From: Flavobacteriales bacterium
GTDB lineage: Bacteria > Bacteroidota > Bacteroidia > Flavobacteriales_F > PHOS-HE28
Direction of reading: 5' to 3'
Length of the DNA stretch: 40,839 bases
Assembly (NCBI GenBank): GCA_016788295.1
Contig: JAEUSY010000058.1
Coordinates: forward strand, 1 to 40,839
Positions 1 through 7,301 of the stretch are shown here, in pieces; the stretch's first letter is position 1, and the number at the start of each line of letters is the position of its first letter. The position numbers and the translations under genes are program-made. The notes under the pieces were generated by a model. It did no database searches. It was not told where the DNA came from and was given only the letters and a program-made list of their open reading frames with translations.

Positions 1-1850
1 TCCAGTTCGTGCTGCAGGTAGTTGTCCGGCTGGAACGCGAAGCCCGGCTTGCTCTTGCGTTGCGCGTAGAGCTTGATCAGGTCGAAGGCCAGCGCCTTCA
101 CCTTCGCCTTCGTTTTCTCCTTCAGGTTCTTCCACGCCGGACTGCCGAGCTTGCTGATGTTCGGGGCCTTGCCGCTTTCCTCGCCGCTGTACTTGCTCAC
201 GCGGTGCAGGCTGTGGATGCCCACGTAAAGGATGTCGTTGTCGCGGTACTTCAGGCGGATGGCTTCCTGCTTGCTTCCGCCCGCGTCGATGGTCTCCAGC
301 CCGCTGAAGACGCCGATGCCATGGTCGATGTGCACCACCAGATCACCGGGTTTCAGCTGGGTAAGCTCTTTCAGCGTGAGCGCCTGCGCGTTCTTCCGGA
401 AGCCCTCCTTCAGCCGGTAGCGGTGGTAGCGCTCGAAGATCTGGTGGTCGGTGTAGAGCGCCAGCTTCAGTTCGGGATCGACGAAGCCCTCATGCAGGTC
501 AAGCACCAGCGGCGTGAAGGCCACCTCGTGCTCCATGTCGTTGAAGATGGTGTAGAGGCGTTCGCTCTGCTTGGCGCTGTTGCAGGCGATCAGGTTGGTG
601 TAACCCGCGTTCTGCTTGTTGTGCAGGTCGCCGCTGAGCACCTTGAACTCCTTGGCGAAGGTGGGTTGGGGTCGTTGCTGGAAGTCGATCAGTTCGGCCA
701 CCAGCTTTCGGCTACCGGCTTCCAGCTCGGCAGTGCTTCGATCATGCCTTGTGCGGTCCTCGGATCGTATCGCCTCTACCGTCGCACCATCATCACCTTG
801 GAATGTTGCCGAGCTGGAAGCCGGTGGCTGTTGGCCGGAAGCCAAGAACACCTTCCTGAACCCCAGCGTCCCCTTCACCAATTCACTGTCTGTAGCGAGC
901 AGCTCGTCGGGGGCGGGGTGCTTGTCCTTCTCCGGTAGGCGCTCGTAGGCTTCGGTGAGGAGCTTCAGTTGCTTCTTAGTGGCATCACCGATGGCTTGCA
1001 GGTCACGGAGCCAGAGCACCGTATCCTCGGGCAATTGAGCGAAGAAGGTCTGCTGGCGCGCGGCATCTTCATCCTGCAGGTCGGGTACGATCACGGCCTC
1101 GGCCAAACGTTCCACGGTGAGCTGGTCCTGCGGATCGAAGCGGCGCACGCTCTCCACGCTATCGCCGTAGAGCTCGATGCGGTAAGGCTTGTCGCTGCCA
1201 TAGCTGAACACGTCCACGATGCCTCCTCGGATGCTGTATTGTCCCGGCTCGTAGACGAACTCCACGCGGGTGAAGCCGGTCTCCTCCAGCCATTCCTGCA
1301 GCGTGTCAATAGGCAGCTCTTCCTTGCGCTTGACGGTGAGCGTGTTCTTCTGCATCACCTCCTTGGCCACCACCAAGGGGACCAATGCCTCGGGATAGGT
1401 GACGATCACCAACGACTTGTGGCGCAGGTCATCGCCCTCGCGCTGCTTCATCAACACCTCCAAGACTTCCGTGCGCGTGACGCGCTCTCCATCATGGTGT
1501 CCCTCAGCATCGTAAGCGGACCTCGATGGAGCCGGAAAGAAGTACAGGTCCTGCTCTTTGGCCTTCTTTCCTTTCTCACCATTCTCACCCCTTTCACCAT
1601 TTCCACCCGCATTCTTCAACGCCTCCAGGTCATTGATGAAGTACGCCGCTTCCTCTTTGTCGGTCAGGACGAAGACATGCACGCCCGGGGTGCGATCGAT
1701 GACCGACGCGGCGATCAGCGCTTGCGCCGAACCGATGGTGCCCGCGATCTGCACCCGAGCGGAATCAGGTTGCAGGCCTTCGGCGATGCGCGCGACGCGT
1801 GGGTCGTTGCGGTAGAGGGTGAGGAGGTCGGGGAGGGAGGTCAAAGGCAT
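1..1850 (-). CDS. mfd: Transcription-repair coupling factor Mfd, N-terminal 616 residues (3' end outside window)
   Basis: Mfd is a DNA translocase that removes RNA polymerase stalled at lesions and recruits UvrA. The ATG at 1850 gives an N-terminus with GTIGSAQALIAA near residue 38, typical of the UvrB-like domain, followed by YEPGQYSIRGGIVDVFSYGS. After the variable middle comes PQPTFAKEFK, and near residue 495 the RNA-polymerase-interacting CarD-like domain begins (ELTQLKPGDLVVHIDHGIG). The helicase motifs lie beyond the left edge, so the gene is truncated only by the window. Two inserts are unusual: a Gly/Glu/Lys-rich stretch at residues 81-99 and a palindrome-encoded stretch at about residues 342-379. 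Both keep the reading frame. The start lies 14 bases after the stop of the DUF4238 gene, so mfd may share its transcript. Confidence 0.95.
   Translation of the reverse strand, partial: MPLTSLPDLLTLYRNDPRVARIAEGLQPDSARVQIAGTIGSAQALIAASVIDRTPGVHVFVLTDKEEAAYFINDLEALKNAGGNGERGENGEKGKKAKEQDLYFFPAPSRSAYDAEGHHDGERVTRTEVLEVLMKQREGDDLRHKSLVIVTYPEALVPLVVAKEVMQKNTLTVKRKEELPIDTLQEWLEETGFTRVEFVYEPGQYSIRGGIVDVFSYGSDKPYRIELYGDSVESVRRFDPQDQLTVERLAEAVIVPDLQDEDAARQQTFFAQLPEDTVLWLRDLQAIGDATKKQLKLLTEAYERLPEKDKHPAPDELLATDSELVKGTLGFRKVFLASGQQPPASSSATFQGDDGATVEAIRSEDRTRHDRSTAELEAGSRKLVAELIDFQQRPQPTFAKEFKVLSGDLHNKQNAGYTNLIACNSAKQSERLYTIFNDMEHEVAFTPLVLDLHEGFVDPELKLALYTDHQIFERYHRYRLKEGFRKNAQALTLKELTQLKPGDLVVHIDHGIGVFSGLETIDAGGSKQEAIRLKYRDNDILYVGIHSLHRVSKYSGEESGKAPNISKLGSPAWKNLKEKTKAKVKALAFDLIKLYAQRKSKPGFAFQPDNYLQHEL
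714..825. repeat. Palindromic element inserted in frame within mfd (19-bp perfect inverted arms)
   Basis: The left arm ACCGGCTTCCAGCTCGGCA (714-732) is the exact reverse complement of the right arm at 807-825. The arms enclose 74 bases. On the coding strand the right arm encodes PASSSA and the left arm TAELEAG. The segment lies between the conserved Mfd stretches VFLASG and AELIDFQQRPQPTF. Its spacer encodes a charged low-complexity peptide. The arrangement resembles in-frame palindromic coding elements such as those known in Rickettsia, but no relation is claimed. Confidence 0.75.
1554..1610 (-). repeat. Collagen-like Gly-rich insert coded within mfd
   Basis: Residues 81-99 of Mfd read GGNGERGENGEKGKKAKE plus one residue. 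They are coded by near-repeats of AATGGTGAGAAAGG type. The insert separates NDLEAL from DLYFFP, which I would expect to be nearly adjacent in the UvrB-like domain. It probably forms a flexible charged surface loop produced by short-repeat expansion. Confidence 0.6.
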
Positions 1851-1864
1851 CGCTGTTGAATCAC

Positions 1865-2785
1865 CTATTTCGAGTTCGATTGCGTAGTCAGATGGTCTTC
1901 TAGAATGACTCCCGGAGGAAATGAGAAGAGTAGTTCTCGGTACTCAGAAAGAACTGCTTGCTCTCGTGACTTTTTCCAGATTTCTACAAAGCCGTTGAGC
2001 ACGTCTCTGTTCCAAGCGGCCACATAACGACTGGCCTGCTCAATGGCGAGGATATTGTAGGCTACAGCATGAGTCTTTGTACTGCCAGTCCAATCTGTGT
2101 TCTCCGGGATAGACCAGTATAGTCGTTGGCTCGAAAGAGGGAACACAAAATTCCTGAACACATCTTCATTCCTCTTGGGCGTATTACGATATATGACTGG
2201 ATGATCACCAAGCACTAAGAATGGGATGTCCATCTGGCCAACGTGCGAGTATGCTGGTTGTTCGAACGCCTTGCCGGACTCGAAGTACTTGAGAAATTGC
2301 TCTGTTGAAAGGAAGGATCTTTCGAGTTGTATTCCATCCAAAATTCCTAGAATACGTGCTGGGTCTTCAAGGATGGAAGGGTCATCAGACAATGCGAACT
2401 TGAGTCTGTCAAATGCCTTAACAGCGAAATGCCTGTCTCGTTGAGGTGACCTAACCCATTGTGTTGCGACGAAACCGAGCGCGCCCAGCATACGGTCCTG
2501 TGTGAGAAGGCCAGTTGCCGTTGGCTCAGTTGCTAAGGCATTCAAACGTGCTGCGGTAAGTGTTTCATTCTTTTGGTAGATGGTTTCGGGTAAGGAGGCT
2601 GGGATGTCCCCCATCATCACAGTGTTCCGATCCCATTCAAAGAACAGTTGCTTGGGAGAGAATGCCTTGCGTTCGACCTTTCCGGTTTTCTTGTCAAAGC
2701 GATAGAGCTTCCCATCCGGATTACAGAAGTTGGCCTGGAAGGACTCAGGGATGTAATGATGCCTATGTGAGTCAGGGGTATTCAT
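1865..2785 (-). CDS. DUF4238 domain-containing protein
   Basis: The 306-aa product begins with the hallmark of DUF4238: HHYIPESFQANFC at residues 10-22, then a DGKLYRFDKKTG strand and later YQKNE and ATQWVRSPQRD. Many DUF4238 proteins sit in accessory regions, and the biochemical role is unknown. ATG at 2785 is preferred over an in-frame TTG three codons upstream. The gene is visibly AT-richer than mfd and everything to its right, with codons such as AGA, TTG and ATA, which suggests horizontal acquisition. It has its own -7 element at 2868-2875 and a structured leader of about 80 bases. It ends 14 bases before the mfd start, so it has been placed between mfd and whatever promoter mfd originally had. 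Confidence 0.8.
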   Translation of the reverse strand: MNTPDSHRHHYIPESFQANFCNPDGKLYRFDKKTGKVERKAFSPKQLFFEWDRNTVMMGDIPASLPETIYQKNETLTAARLNALATEPTATGLLTQDRMLGALGFVATQWVRSPQRDRHFAVKAFDRLKFALSDDPSILEDPARILGILDGIQLERSFLSTEQFLKYFESGKAFEQPAYSHVGQMDIPFLVLGDHPVIYRNTPKRNEDVFRNFVFPLSSQRLYWSIPENTDWTGSTKTHAVAYNILAIEQASRYVAAWNRDVLNGFVEIWKKSREQAVLSEYRELLFSFPPGVILEDHLTTQSNSK

Positions 2786-2798
2786 CGACGCCAAAATG

Positions 2799-2861
2799 CC
2801 CGAAACCCGACACCGGCAATTCCGGGCATCGGGTTCGGGAACCTGCCTGCCGGCAGGCAGG
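2799..2861. repeat. Structured leader: imperfect hairpin plus perfect 20-bp palindrome
   Basis: CCCGAAACCCGA (2799-2810) pairs with TCGGGTTCGGG (2829-2839), leaving a one-base bulge and an 18-base loop. Next to it lies the perfect palindrome CCTGCCTGCCGGCAGGCAGG (2842-2861). Both fall between the predicted promoter at 2868 and the DUF4238 start at 2785, so they would be transcribed in its 5' leader. The palindrome could equally be a dispersed repeat or a terminator-like structure behind mmyB. Confidence 0.65.
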
Positions 2862-2867
2862 CGGGGG

Positions 2868-2875
2868 CAAAGCTA
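2868..2875 (-). promoter_or_regulatory. Bacteroidota -7 element (TAGCTTTG) for the DUF4238 gene
   Basis: The minus strand reads TAGCTTTG, an exact match to TAnnTTTG. It lies between the end of mmyB and the DUF4238 gene. A TTG lies 15 bases upstream as a possible -33 element. Confidence 0.5.
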
Positions 2876-2889
2876 CGGGGTGCGGCGTT

Positions 2890-3477
2890 TCAACTCCGGG
2901 CAAAGGCGATCAGTGGCTTCATGTTGCCACGATCCGCTTTCCGCAAGGCCTCGAAGTAGCGCTCCCGCACATCGGGCATTTCCGAGTACGCGCCCCAGGT
3001 GAAGATGGGCTGTCCCAGCGCATATACAAGCACGTCGGCCAGCAGTCGGGAGTGTCTGCCGTTGCCGTTCACGAAGCAGTGGATGCATACGATGCGGTGT
3101 TTCACACGAATGGCCAGTTCATCCGGTGGATAGCTTGCGTGCTCCACCCAGTAGCGCGCGTCGTCCAGCAACTGGCGCAGGTCTGTAGCGATGCGCACCG
3201 GATCCACCCCGATGTTCTTTTCGGTCCTGCGGAATTGGCCGGCCCACTTCCACACCTCGTTATACATCTCGGTGTGTAGGCGCTTGATGAAGGTGTCGGT
3301 GAGGATGTCCTTGACCTTCGGTTTACGTGTGTTCAGCCAGATCCTTGCGCGTTGGATGTTCGCTTGCTCATGCTCGTCCAGCTCAGCGCGGGTGGTGACG
3401 AACGGAATACGCAGGCCCTCGATCTCGTCATGATCGAGCGGGGTCTCCCCACCGATGAATTCCCAGGTCAGTCCCAC
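2890..3477 (-). CDS. mmyB: Mobile mystery protein B, Fic-domain toxin-like protein
   Basis: Fic enzymes transfer AMP or related groups to protein hydroxyls. The 195-aa product has the catalytic loop HCFVNGNGRHSR near residue 133, close to the canonical HPFxxGNGRxxR, with Cys in place of Pro. The catalytic His, the GNGR anion-binding loop and the last Arg are present. The N-terminus has GGETPLDHDEIEGL, typical of the 'mobile mystery protein B' family, and FIKRLHTEMYNEVWKWAGQFR precedes the active site. The start is GTG at 3477, overlapping mmyA by 10 bases. The pair is probably a toxin-antitoxin module: an HTH regulator/antitoxin translated first, then the Fic toxin. The target is unknown. Confidence 0.85.
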   Translation of the reverse strand: MGLTWEFIGGETPLDHDEIEGLRIPFVTTRAELDEHEQANIQRARIWLNTRKPKVKDILTDTFIKRLHTEMYNEVWKWAGQFRRTEKNIGVDPVRIATDLRQLLDDARYWVEHASYPPDELAIRVKHRIVCIHCFVNGNGRHSRLLADVLVYALGQPIFTWGAYSEMPDVRERYFEALRKADRGNMKPLIAFARS

Positions 3478-3929
3478 AACTGCTTCGGCATTTCGCGGCG
3501 TAGTTCCGCGGCTTGCTCTTCGATGGCTTCCTTCAACCGTTCGTCGCTCACAGCTTGTCCTTCCAACGTCATGCTCTGGTGTGTGCGCATCACGACTTCT
3601 CGTGCAAGTTCGAACGCGCGCCTTTCGATCAATGCTTGCAATGAACCGTCTTTCGGCACGAACGCATAGTAGAGGTCCATGTCCAACGCATGGGCCACCT
3701 CGCGCAAGCTGTTCAGGCTGATGGTGCCTTGCGCCTCGCGCGATTCCACCTGCCCGATGTGCTGCCTTGAAACGCCCATGCGCTTGGCCAATTGGTCCAG
3801 GGTGAAGCCCAGGCCGTGGCGCAGACTTCGTAACCAGCCGCCGCTCGGAATACCATGGCGGGCGGCGTAGCGGAGCGCTTCCGTCCGTTTATCGAACTGG
3901 CTCACGAAGAGCAGGCGGTGGGTTCGCAT
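3468..3929 (-). CDS. mmyA: Mobile mystery protein A, HTH (Xre-type) antitoxin/regulator
   Basis: The 153-aa product has a Cro/C1-type helix-turn-helix at about residues 40-90 (LDQLAKRMGVSRQHIGQVES, then SLREVAHALDMDLYYAFVP), followed by a helical C-terminus. The layout fits mobile mystery protein A, which is regularly found with the Fic partner. ATG at 3929 is chosen over an in-frame TTG at 3941 because the first 18-bp operator occupies 3930-3947, directly in front of this ATG. The gene overlaps mmyB by 10 bases. Three operators around its promoter indicate strong autorepression by this protein or by the MmyA-MmyB complex. Confidence 0.85.
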   Translation of the reverse strand: MRTHRLLFVSQFDKRTEALRYAARHGIPSGGWLRSLRHGLGFTLDQLAKRMGVSRQHIGQVESREAQGTISLNSLREVAHALDMDLYYAFVPKDGSLQALIERRAFELAREVVMRTHQSMTLEGQAVSDERLKEAIEEQAAELRREMPKQLWD

Positions 3930-3947
3930 GTCAATGATCAAGTTGAC
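3930..3947. promoter_or_regulatory. mmyA operator O1
   Basis: GTCAATGATCAAGTTGAC has 5-bp inverted arms GTCAA/TTGAC around an 8-base centre. It lies between the transcription start region and the mmyA ATG, in a position to block early elongation or initiation. Confidence 0.7.
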
Positions 3948-3957
3948 AGATGAAACG

Positions 3958-3994
3958 CAAAAGTAAATCTAAAAGTTTACGTAGTGATCAAAAA
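3958..3994 (-). promoter_or_regulatory. mmyAB promoter (TTTTTG - 23 bp - TACTTTTG)
   Basis: On the minus strand, TTTTTG (3989-3994) and TACTTTTG (3958-3965) match the -33 and -7 elements of Bacteroidota primary-sigma promoters. The predicted transcript starts shortly upstream of the mmyA ATG. The region 3948-4032 is otherwise AT-rich and holds no gene. Confidence 0.65.
3963..3980. promoter_or_regulatory. mmyA operator O2
   Basis: GTAAATCTAAAAGTTTAC has 5-bp arms GTAAA/TTTAC with the same 8-base spacer as O1 and O3. It overlaps the -7 element at 3958-3965 and fills part of the -7/-33 spacer. Confidence 0.75.
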
Positions 3995-4012
3995 GTCAAT
4001 CTAAACGTTGAT
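3995..4012. promoter_or_regulatory. mmyA operator O3
   Basis: GTCAATCTAAACGTTGAT matches O2 at 14 of 18 positions, including the central TCTAAA. It abuts the -33-like TTTTTG at 3989-3994. Spacing between operator starts is 33 and 32 bases, about three helical turns, so bound dimers would lie on the same face of the DNA. Confidence 0.75.
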
Positions 4013-4032
4013 AAAAAGAAGCCAAGCTTCCC

Positions 4033-4410
4033 TCACAGCCCCTGCTGCTCCACCATCCGCTTGAAACGCTGCGCCACTTCGAAGCCTTCCTTCCGGTAAG
4101 GCGCAAGCAGGCCAGCATCCGCTTTGAAGCGCACCTTCCGCTCCCAGTGACCGAAGAGCAGGAGCGGGCAATAGCCGGTGTACTGCACCTTGCCATCCAT
4201 CATGGCGACCTCGAAGACGATCAGCGAACCGCCGGCAGCTTCCTTGTAGAAGGTGCGATGATCCGGACGTTGCCGGAGTTTGAATACCAGCGTGTGGCCC
4301 ATGTTGAACGTGGTGATGCGTTCGATCGGACCGACGAATCGTACCTGTGTGAAGCCTTGTCCTTGGAACCAATCCTCTATAGGACCGGGTAGCGCTGGTC
4401 GATCGCTCAT
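4033..4410 (-). CDS. Hypothetical protein, 125 aa
   Basis: I do not recognise this family. The ATG at 4410 gives MSDRPALPGPIEDWFQGQGF. The middle is a run of alternating strand-like segments (ITTFNMGHTLVFKLR, GGSLIVFEVAMMDGKVQYTG), and the C-terminus is helical and basic (VAQRFKRMVEQQGL). There is no signal peptide or membrane segment, so it is probably a small soluble cytoplasmic protein. It lies 40 bases downstream of the DUF1697 gene and is probably co-transcribed with it. Confidence 0.6.
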   Translation of the reverse strand: MSDRPALPGPIEDWFQGQGFTQVRFVGPIERITTFNMGHTLVFKLRQRPDHRTFYKEAAGGSLIVFEVAMMDGKVQYTGYCPLLLFGHWERKVRFKADAGLLAPYRKEGFEVAQRFKRMVEQQGL

Positions 4411-4450
4411 GATCACAGTTGGTGTGCTTGTGTCCTGAACAAGGATAGCG

Positions 4451-5029
4451 CTACTTCGTGTCCATCGCAAGCGCCAGCTCGTTCAACTTCACCACCGAGT
4501 TCCAGTTGCGCGCGGTATTCACCACACCCAGGCCCTTATCGAATTTGGCGGCCAACTTGGAGGTGCCGAAGCCTGAAGGAGTGTGGATGTAGGCCACGCT
4601 GTAGCCGCCGAAACGTTTCGTCGGCCCCCCCGTTATCACCGCGAGTTGTTCACCTTCCACCGCGACCGCAAGCAGTGCTTTCATGGCCGCCGGTGTCGGT
4701 GTTCCCTCCAGCAGTGCGGCGTGCAACAGGGACGGTGTTGCGCTTGCATTCGGGAACGGATCGCTCTGCATTACCGCCTTCCATTCCGCAGCGGTGGGCG
4801 CGAAGATGGCCTTGTCGAACGCGAACTTCTTCTTGCACAGAGCGGCCACCTTGGCGATGGTCTCTTCGCGCGAAAGTGCGCTACGCACCAAGGCATTCCC
4901 GCTGCTGATGTACGTGGTGGCATCCTTGAAGCGCGCTTTGGTCAAGGCTTCCTTCAGGGGGCCAACAGGCAGTTTGGTGGCGCCGCCTACACCGCGGAAG
5001 AGGAGGATGTACGTGGTGAGGTCGGGCAT
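4451..5029 (-). CDS. DUF1697 domain-containing protein
   Basis: The 192-aa product starts MPDLTTYILLFRGVGGATKLPVG and contains KDATTYISSGNALV, the conserved first part of DUF1697 proteins. Family members are about 180 aa with two ferredoxin-like halves and no assigned activity. ATG at 5029 is preferred over GTG at 5035 because it lies just after the stop of the upstream propeller gene (5032-5034), leaving a 2-base gap that suggests coupled translation. Confidence 0.8.
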   Translation of the reverse strand: MPDLTTYILLFRGVGGATKLPVGPLKEALTKARFKDATTYISSGNALVRSALSREETIAKVAALCKKKFAFDKAIFAPTAAEWKAVMQSDPFPNASATPSLLHAALLEGTPTPAAMKALLAVAVEGEQLAVITGGPTKRFGGYSVAYIHTPSGFGTSKLAAKFDKGLGVVNTARNWNSVVKLNELALAMDTK

Positions 5030-5031
5030 GA

Positions 5032-7269
5032 TCACTCCTTCACGAAACTTGCGCTCTGCACTCCGTTCCCCGCATTGATCCGGACCACGTACATACCCGG
5101 TTTGAACGTGCTCAGGTCAAGGTTGTACGTGGTGTCGCTCGTGCGGTCGATCAGCACGGAACGACCTTGTGCGTCGTACACCGTGATCTCCGCTGCTGTG
5201 CCTTGGCTGCGCGTGATCCGCAGGACGTCCGTTGCCGGGTTCGGTGCAATGTGCAGGTCTTCGCTCGTGTTGGTCCCAACGGCTGTAGTGATCACCTGCA
5301 CACTGGCCGATGGCGCCGAAACACAACCGGGCCCTTCGGTAACGACCACGTTGTAGTTGCCCGGTGCGGAGGCCTCCACGCACAGGTCGTTGCCATACGG
5401 AATGGGCTCACCGTTCAGGAACCACTGCGCAGTGCCGAAGGTGTGGGTGCAGAAGTAGGAACCGACCTGTTGGATCAGGGGTACGAACGCGTTCTCCGGG
5501 CAGCCGATCTGCGCCCGGTAGATGTCGCCGCCGTTCGCGACACCGATCAAGGTGCCATCCACAAAGGCCGCATCGCTGAAGGACGCATTCGGAACTTCGG
5601 AGATGTAGTTGTTCTCCCAGGTTATTCCACCATCCACGCTTCGCACGGTCTGCCCGGATGCGGCGACCGCATAGCCCGTATCGGCATCGGAGAAATAGAC
5701 GGCCACGGTGGATTGTGGCGTACCGCTCATGAGGGTCCATGTTAGCCCGCCATCCGTGGTTCTATGCAGTCCTGTCCACCCGCGCTGTTCATCCAGGAAG
5801 AAGACCGTCACCTGTCCCGCGCTCACCAATGGTCCAAGGTCGGTCCAGGTGATCCCGGCATCCGTTGTTTTGTACACACTGGTTCCCTCGCCCACGGCGT
5901 ATCCGGTGGTTTCGGTCGGGAAGTACATGTCGTAAGGGTTGCCGGCTGGTGTGTACGTCCAGCTGCTGCCACCGTTGGTGGTCCGGTAGAATCCGCCGTT
6001 CAGATTGCCGCCAGCCACGATGTAGGTGGTGGGCGAGAAGGAATGCGTGCAGCGGATCACCACTTGCGGTCGCGATCCTGTGGGTCCGTTCTGGACCGTG
6101 GTGTAGAAATCGCCGGTTCTCGTATTCACTCCCTGACCACCGCCCGATGAACCGGCGCCATCAGACCTTAGGTGTACACCGAGGCCGATGACATCCGATG
6201 CGGCCCAATGCCTTCCACCATCGGTCGTTCGCACGCCTTCCATGGTGCCGGCAACAACCCCGATCTGGTCATTCGCGAAGCTGGTTCTGGTCAAGCTGTT
6301 CGGTGTGCCCACGTGAACGATGTTCCATGTTGCGCCCATATCCTCCGATCGGTAGACGATCCCCGAAGCTCCCATCAGACCTACGCCTGCCGGTGTGAAA
6401 CTCAGTGAATGCCGTTCGCGGTTGTCGGAGGTTTGCATCGTCCAAGTGGCTCCGCCATCGGTGCTGCGAATGATGCGGCTCAATGCACCACAGGCGATCA
6501 ACGTGTTGCCTTGTACTTCCAGGTCGTTCATGGTGGATGTGGTCGGCGAGGTGATATTGAACCAGGTGTCGCCACCATCCACGGTGCGCAGGATCACGCC
6601 CACCGCGCCCACGCCGATCCCGTTCAGCGCATCCCAGAAATGGAGGTCCTTGATGTTCACCAATTGGGGTGTGGGCAATTGCTCCCACGTGCTTCCACCA
6701 TCGGTGCTGCGCAGGATGAACTGTGCGGCCACTGCGAAGCCGAGTTGATCATCCACGAAGAAGAAACGTTCGAGTTGGACGGTGATCCCGCTGTTCTGCA
6801 AGGACCAGGTCAGGCCCGCATCTTCGGTGCGAAAGATCTTGCCGGTGGAGGTTCCGACGAATCCAAGCGTATCGTTCACGAAATGGATCGCTGTGCAATT
6901 GCCGATCGTCACGCCGGTGATCATCACCGTGGGCAGGAAACTGTCGAAGCCATCGTTGGTGCGATAGATCCTGCCTCCGTTCGCAGCGATCACCCCGCGT
7001 TGTGCATCCCACATCCACAAGGCGCGCGGCATGCCGACGGCGCTGAAGTTGTTCGCTTTGCGGTCCCAATGCGCGCCGCCATCACGCGTGGAGAAGATGC
7101 CCCCGTGCAGGTCATCGATCATGAAGCCCGTCACAGGGTCGATCATTTTCATGTCTCCCATACGGTCATCATCCCTGATGGGCGCGACCAACTGCCATTG
7201 CTGGGCTTGAACGGGAAGCGCGATCGCACCGAGGAGGAGGATGCTGAGGAGTATGGTCCGGAGGGTCAT
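5032..7269 (-). CDS. Secreted YCF48/BNR-type beta-propeller protein with T9SS sorting domain
   Basis: The 745-aa product has a signal peptide (TLRTILLSILLLGAIALPVQAQ) and then about eleven repeats of the form RTTDGGxTW, for example RSTDGGSTWEQL, RTVDGGDTWFNI and RSVDGGITWENN. These are Asp-box/YCF48-like propeller blades. Near residue 600 a short Ig-like segment follows with paired Cys. The last 80 residues form a type A T9SS sorting domain (IAPNPATDVLRI, then VYDAQGRSVL, ending GMYVVRINAGNGVQSASFVKE). It is therefore exported across the outer membrane and anchored or released. The substrate is unknown. ATG at 7269 is chosen over a GTG five codons upstream because it starts directly with the signal peptide. 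Confidence 0.9.
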   Translation of the reverse strand: MTLRTILLSILLLGAIALPVQAQQWQLVAPIRDDDRMGDMKMIDPVTGFMIDDLHGGIFSTRDGGAHWDRKANNFSAVGMPRALWMWDAQRGVIAANGGRIYRTNDGFDSFLPTVMITGVTIGNCTAIHFVNDTLGFVGTSTGKIFRTEDAGLTWSLQNSGITVQLERFFFVDDQLGFAVAAQFILRSTDGGSTWEQLPTPQLVNIKDLHFWDALNGIGVGAVGVILRTVDGGDTWFNITSPTTSTMNDLEVQGNTLIACGALSRIIRSTDGGATWTMQTSDNRERHSLSFTPAGVGLMGASGIVYRSEDMGATWNIVHVGTPNSLTRTSFANDQIGVVAGTMEGVRTTDGGRHWAASDVIGLGVHLRSDGAGSSGGGQGVNTRTGDFYTTVQNGPTGSRPQVVIRCTHSFSPTTYIVAGGNLNGGFYRTTNGGSSWTYTPAGNPYDMYFPTETTGYAVGEGTSVYKTTDAGITWTDLGPLVSAGQVTVFFLDEQRGWTGLHRTTDGGLTWTLMSGTPQSTVAVYFSDADTGYAVAASGQTVRSVDGGITWENNYISEVPNASFSDAAFVDGTLIGVANGGDIYRAQIGCPENAFVPLIQQVGSYFCTHTFGTAQWFLNGEPIPYGNDLCVEASAPGNYNVVVTEGPGCVSAPSASVQVITTAVGTNTSEDLHIAPNPATDVLRITRSQGTAAEITVYDAQGRSVLIDRTSDTTYNLDLSTFKPGMYVVRINAGNGVQSASFVKE

Positions 7270-7301
7270 GGGTGTATTGTTCACGCTTCAATGGCGTCTG
7301 T

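Noticed and set aside
5500..7150. DNA repeats of the CCACCATCGGTGCTGCG type as a CRISPR or satellite array
   Set aside because: The copies are unequal in spacing and sequence and correspond to the RSTDGGxTW blades of the propeller protein, so they are protein repeats.
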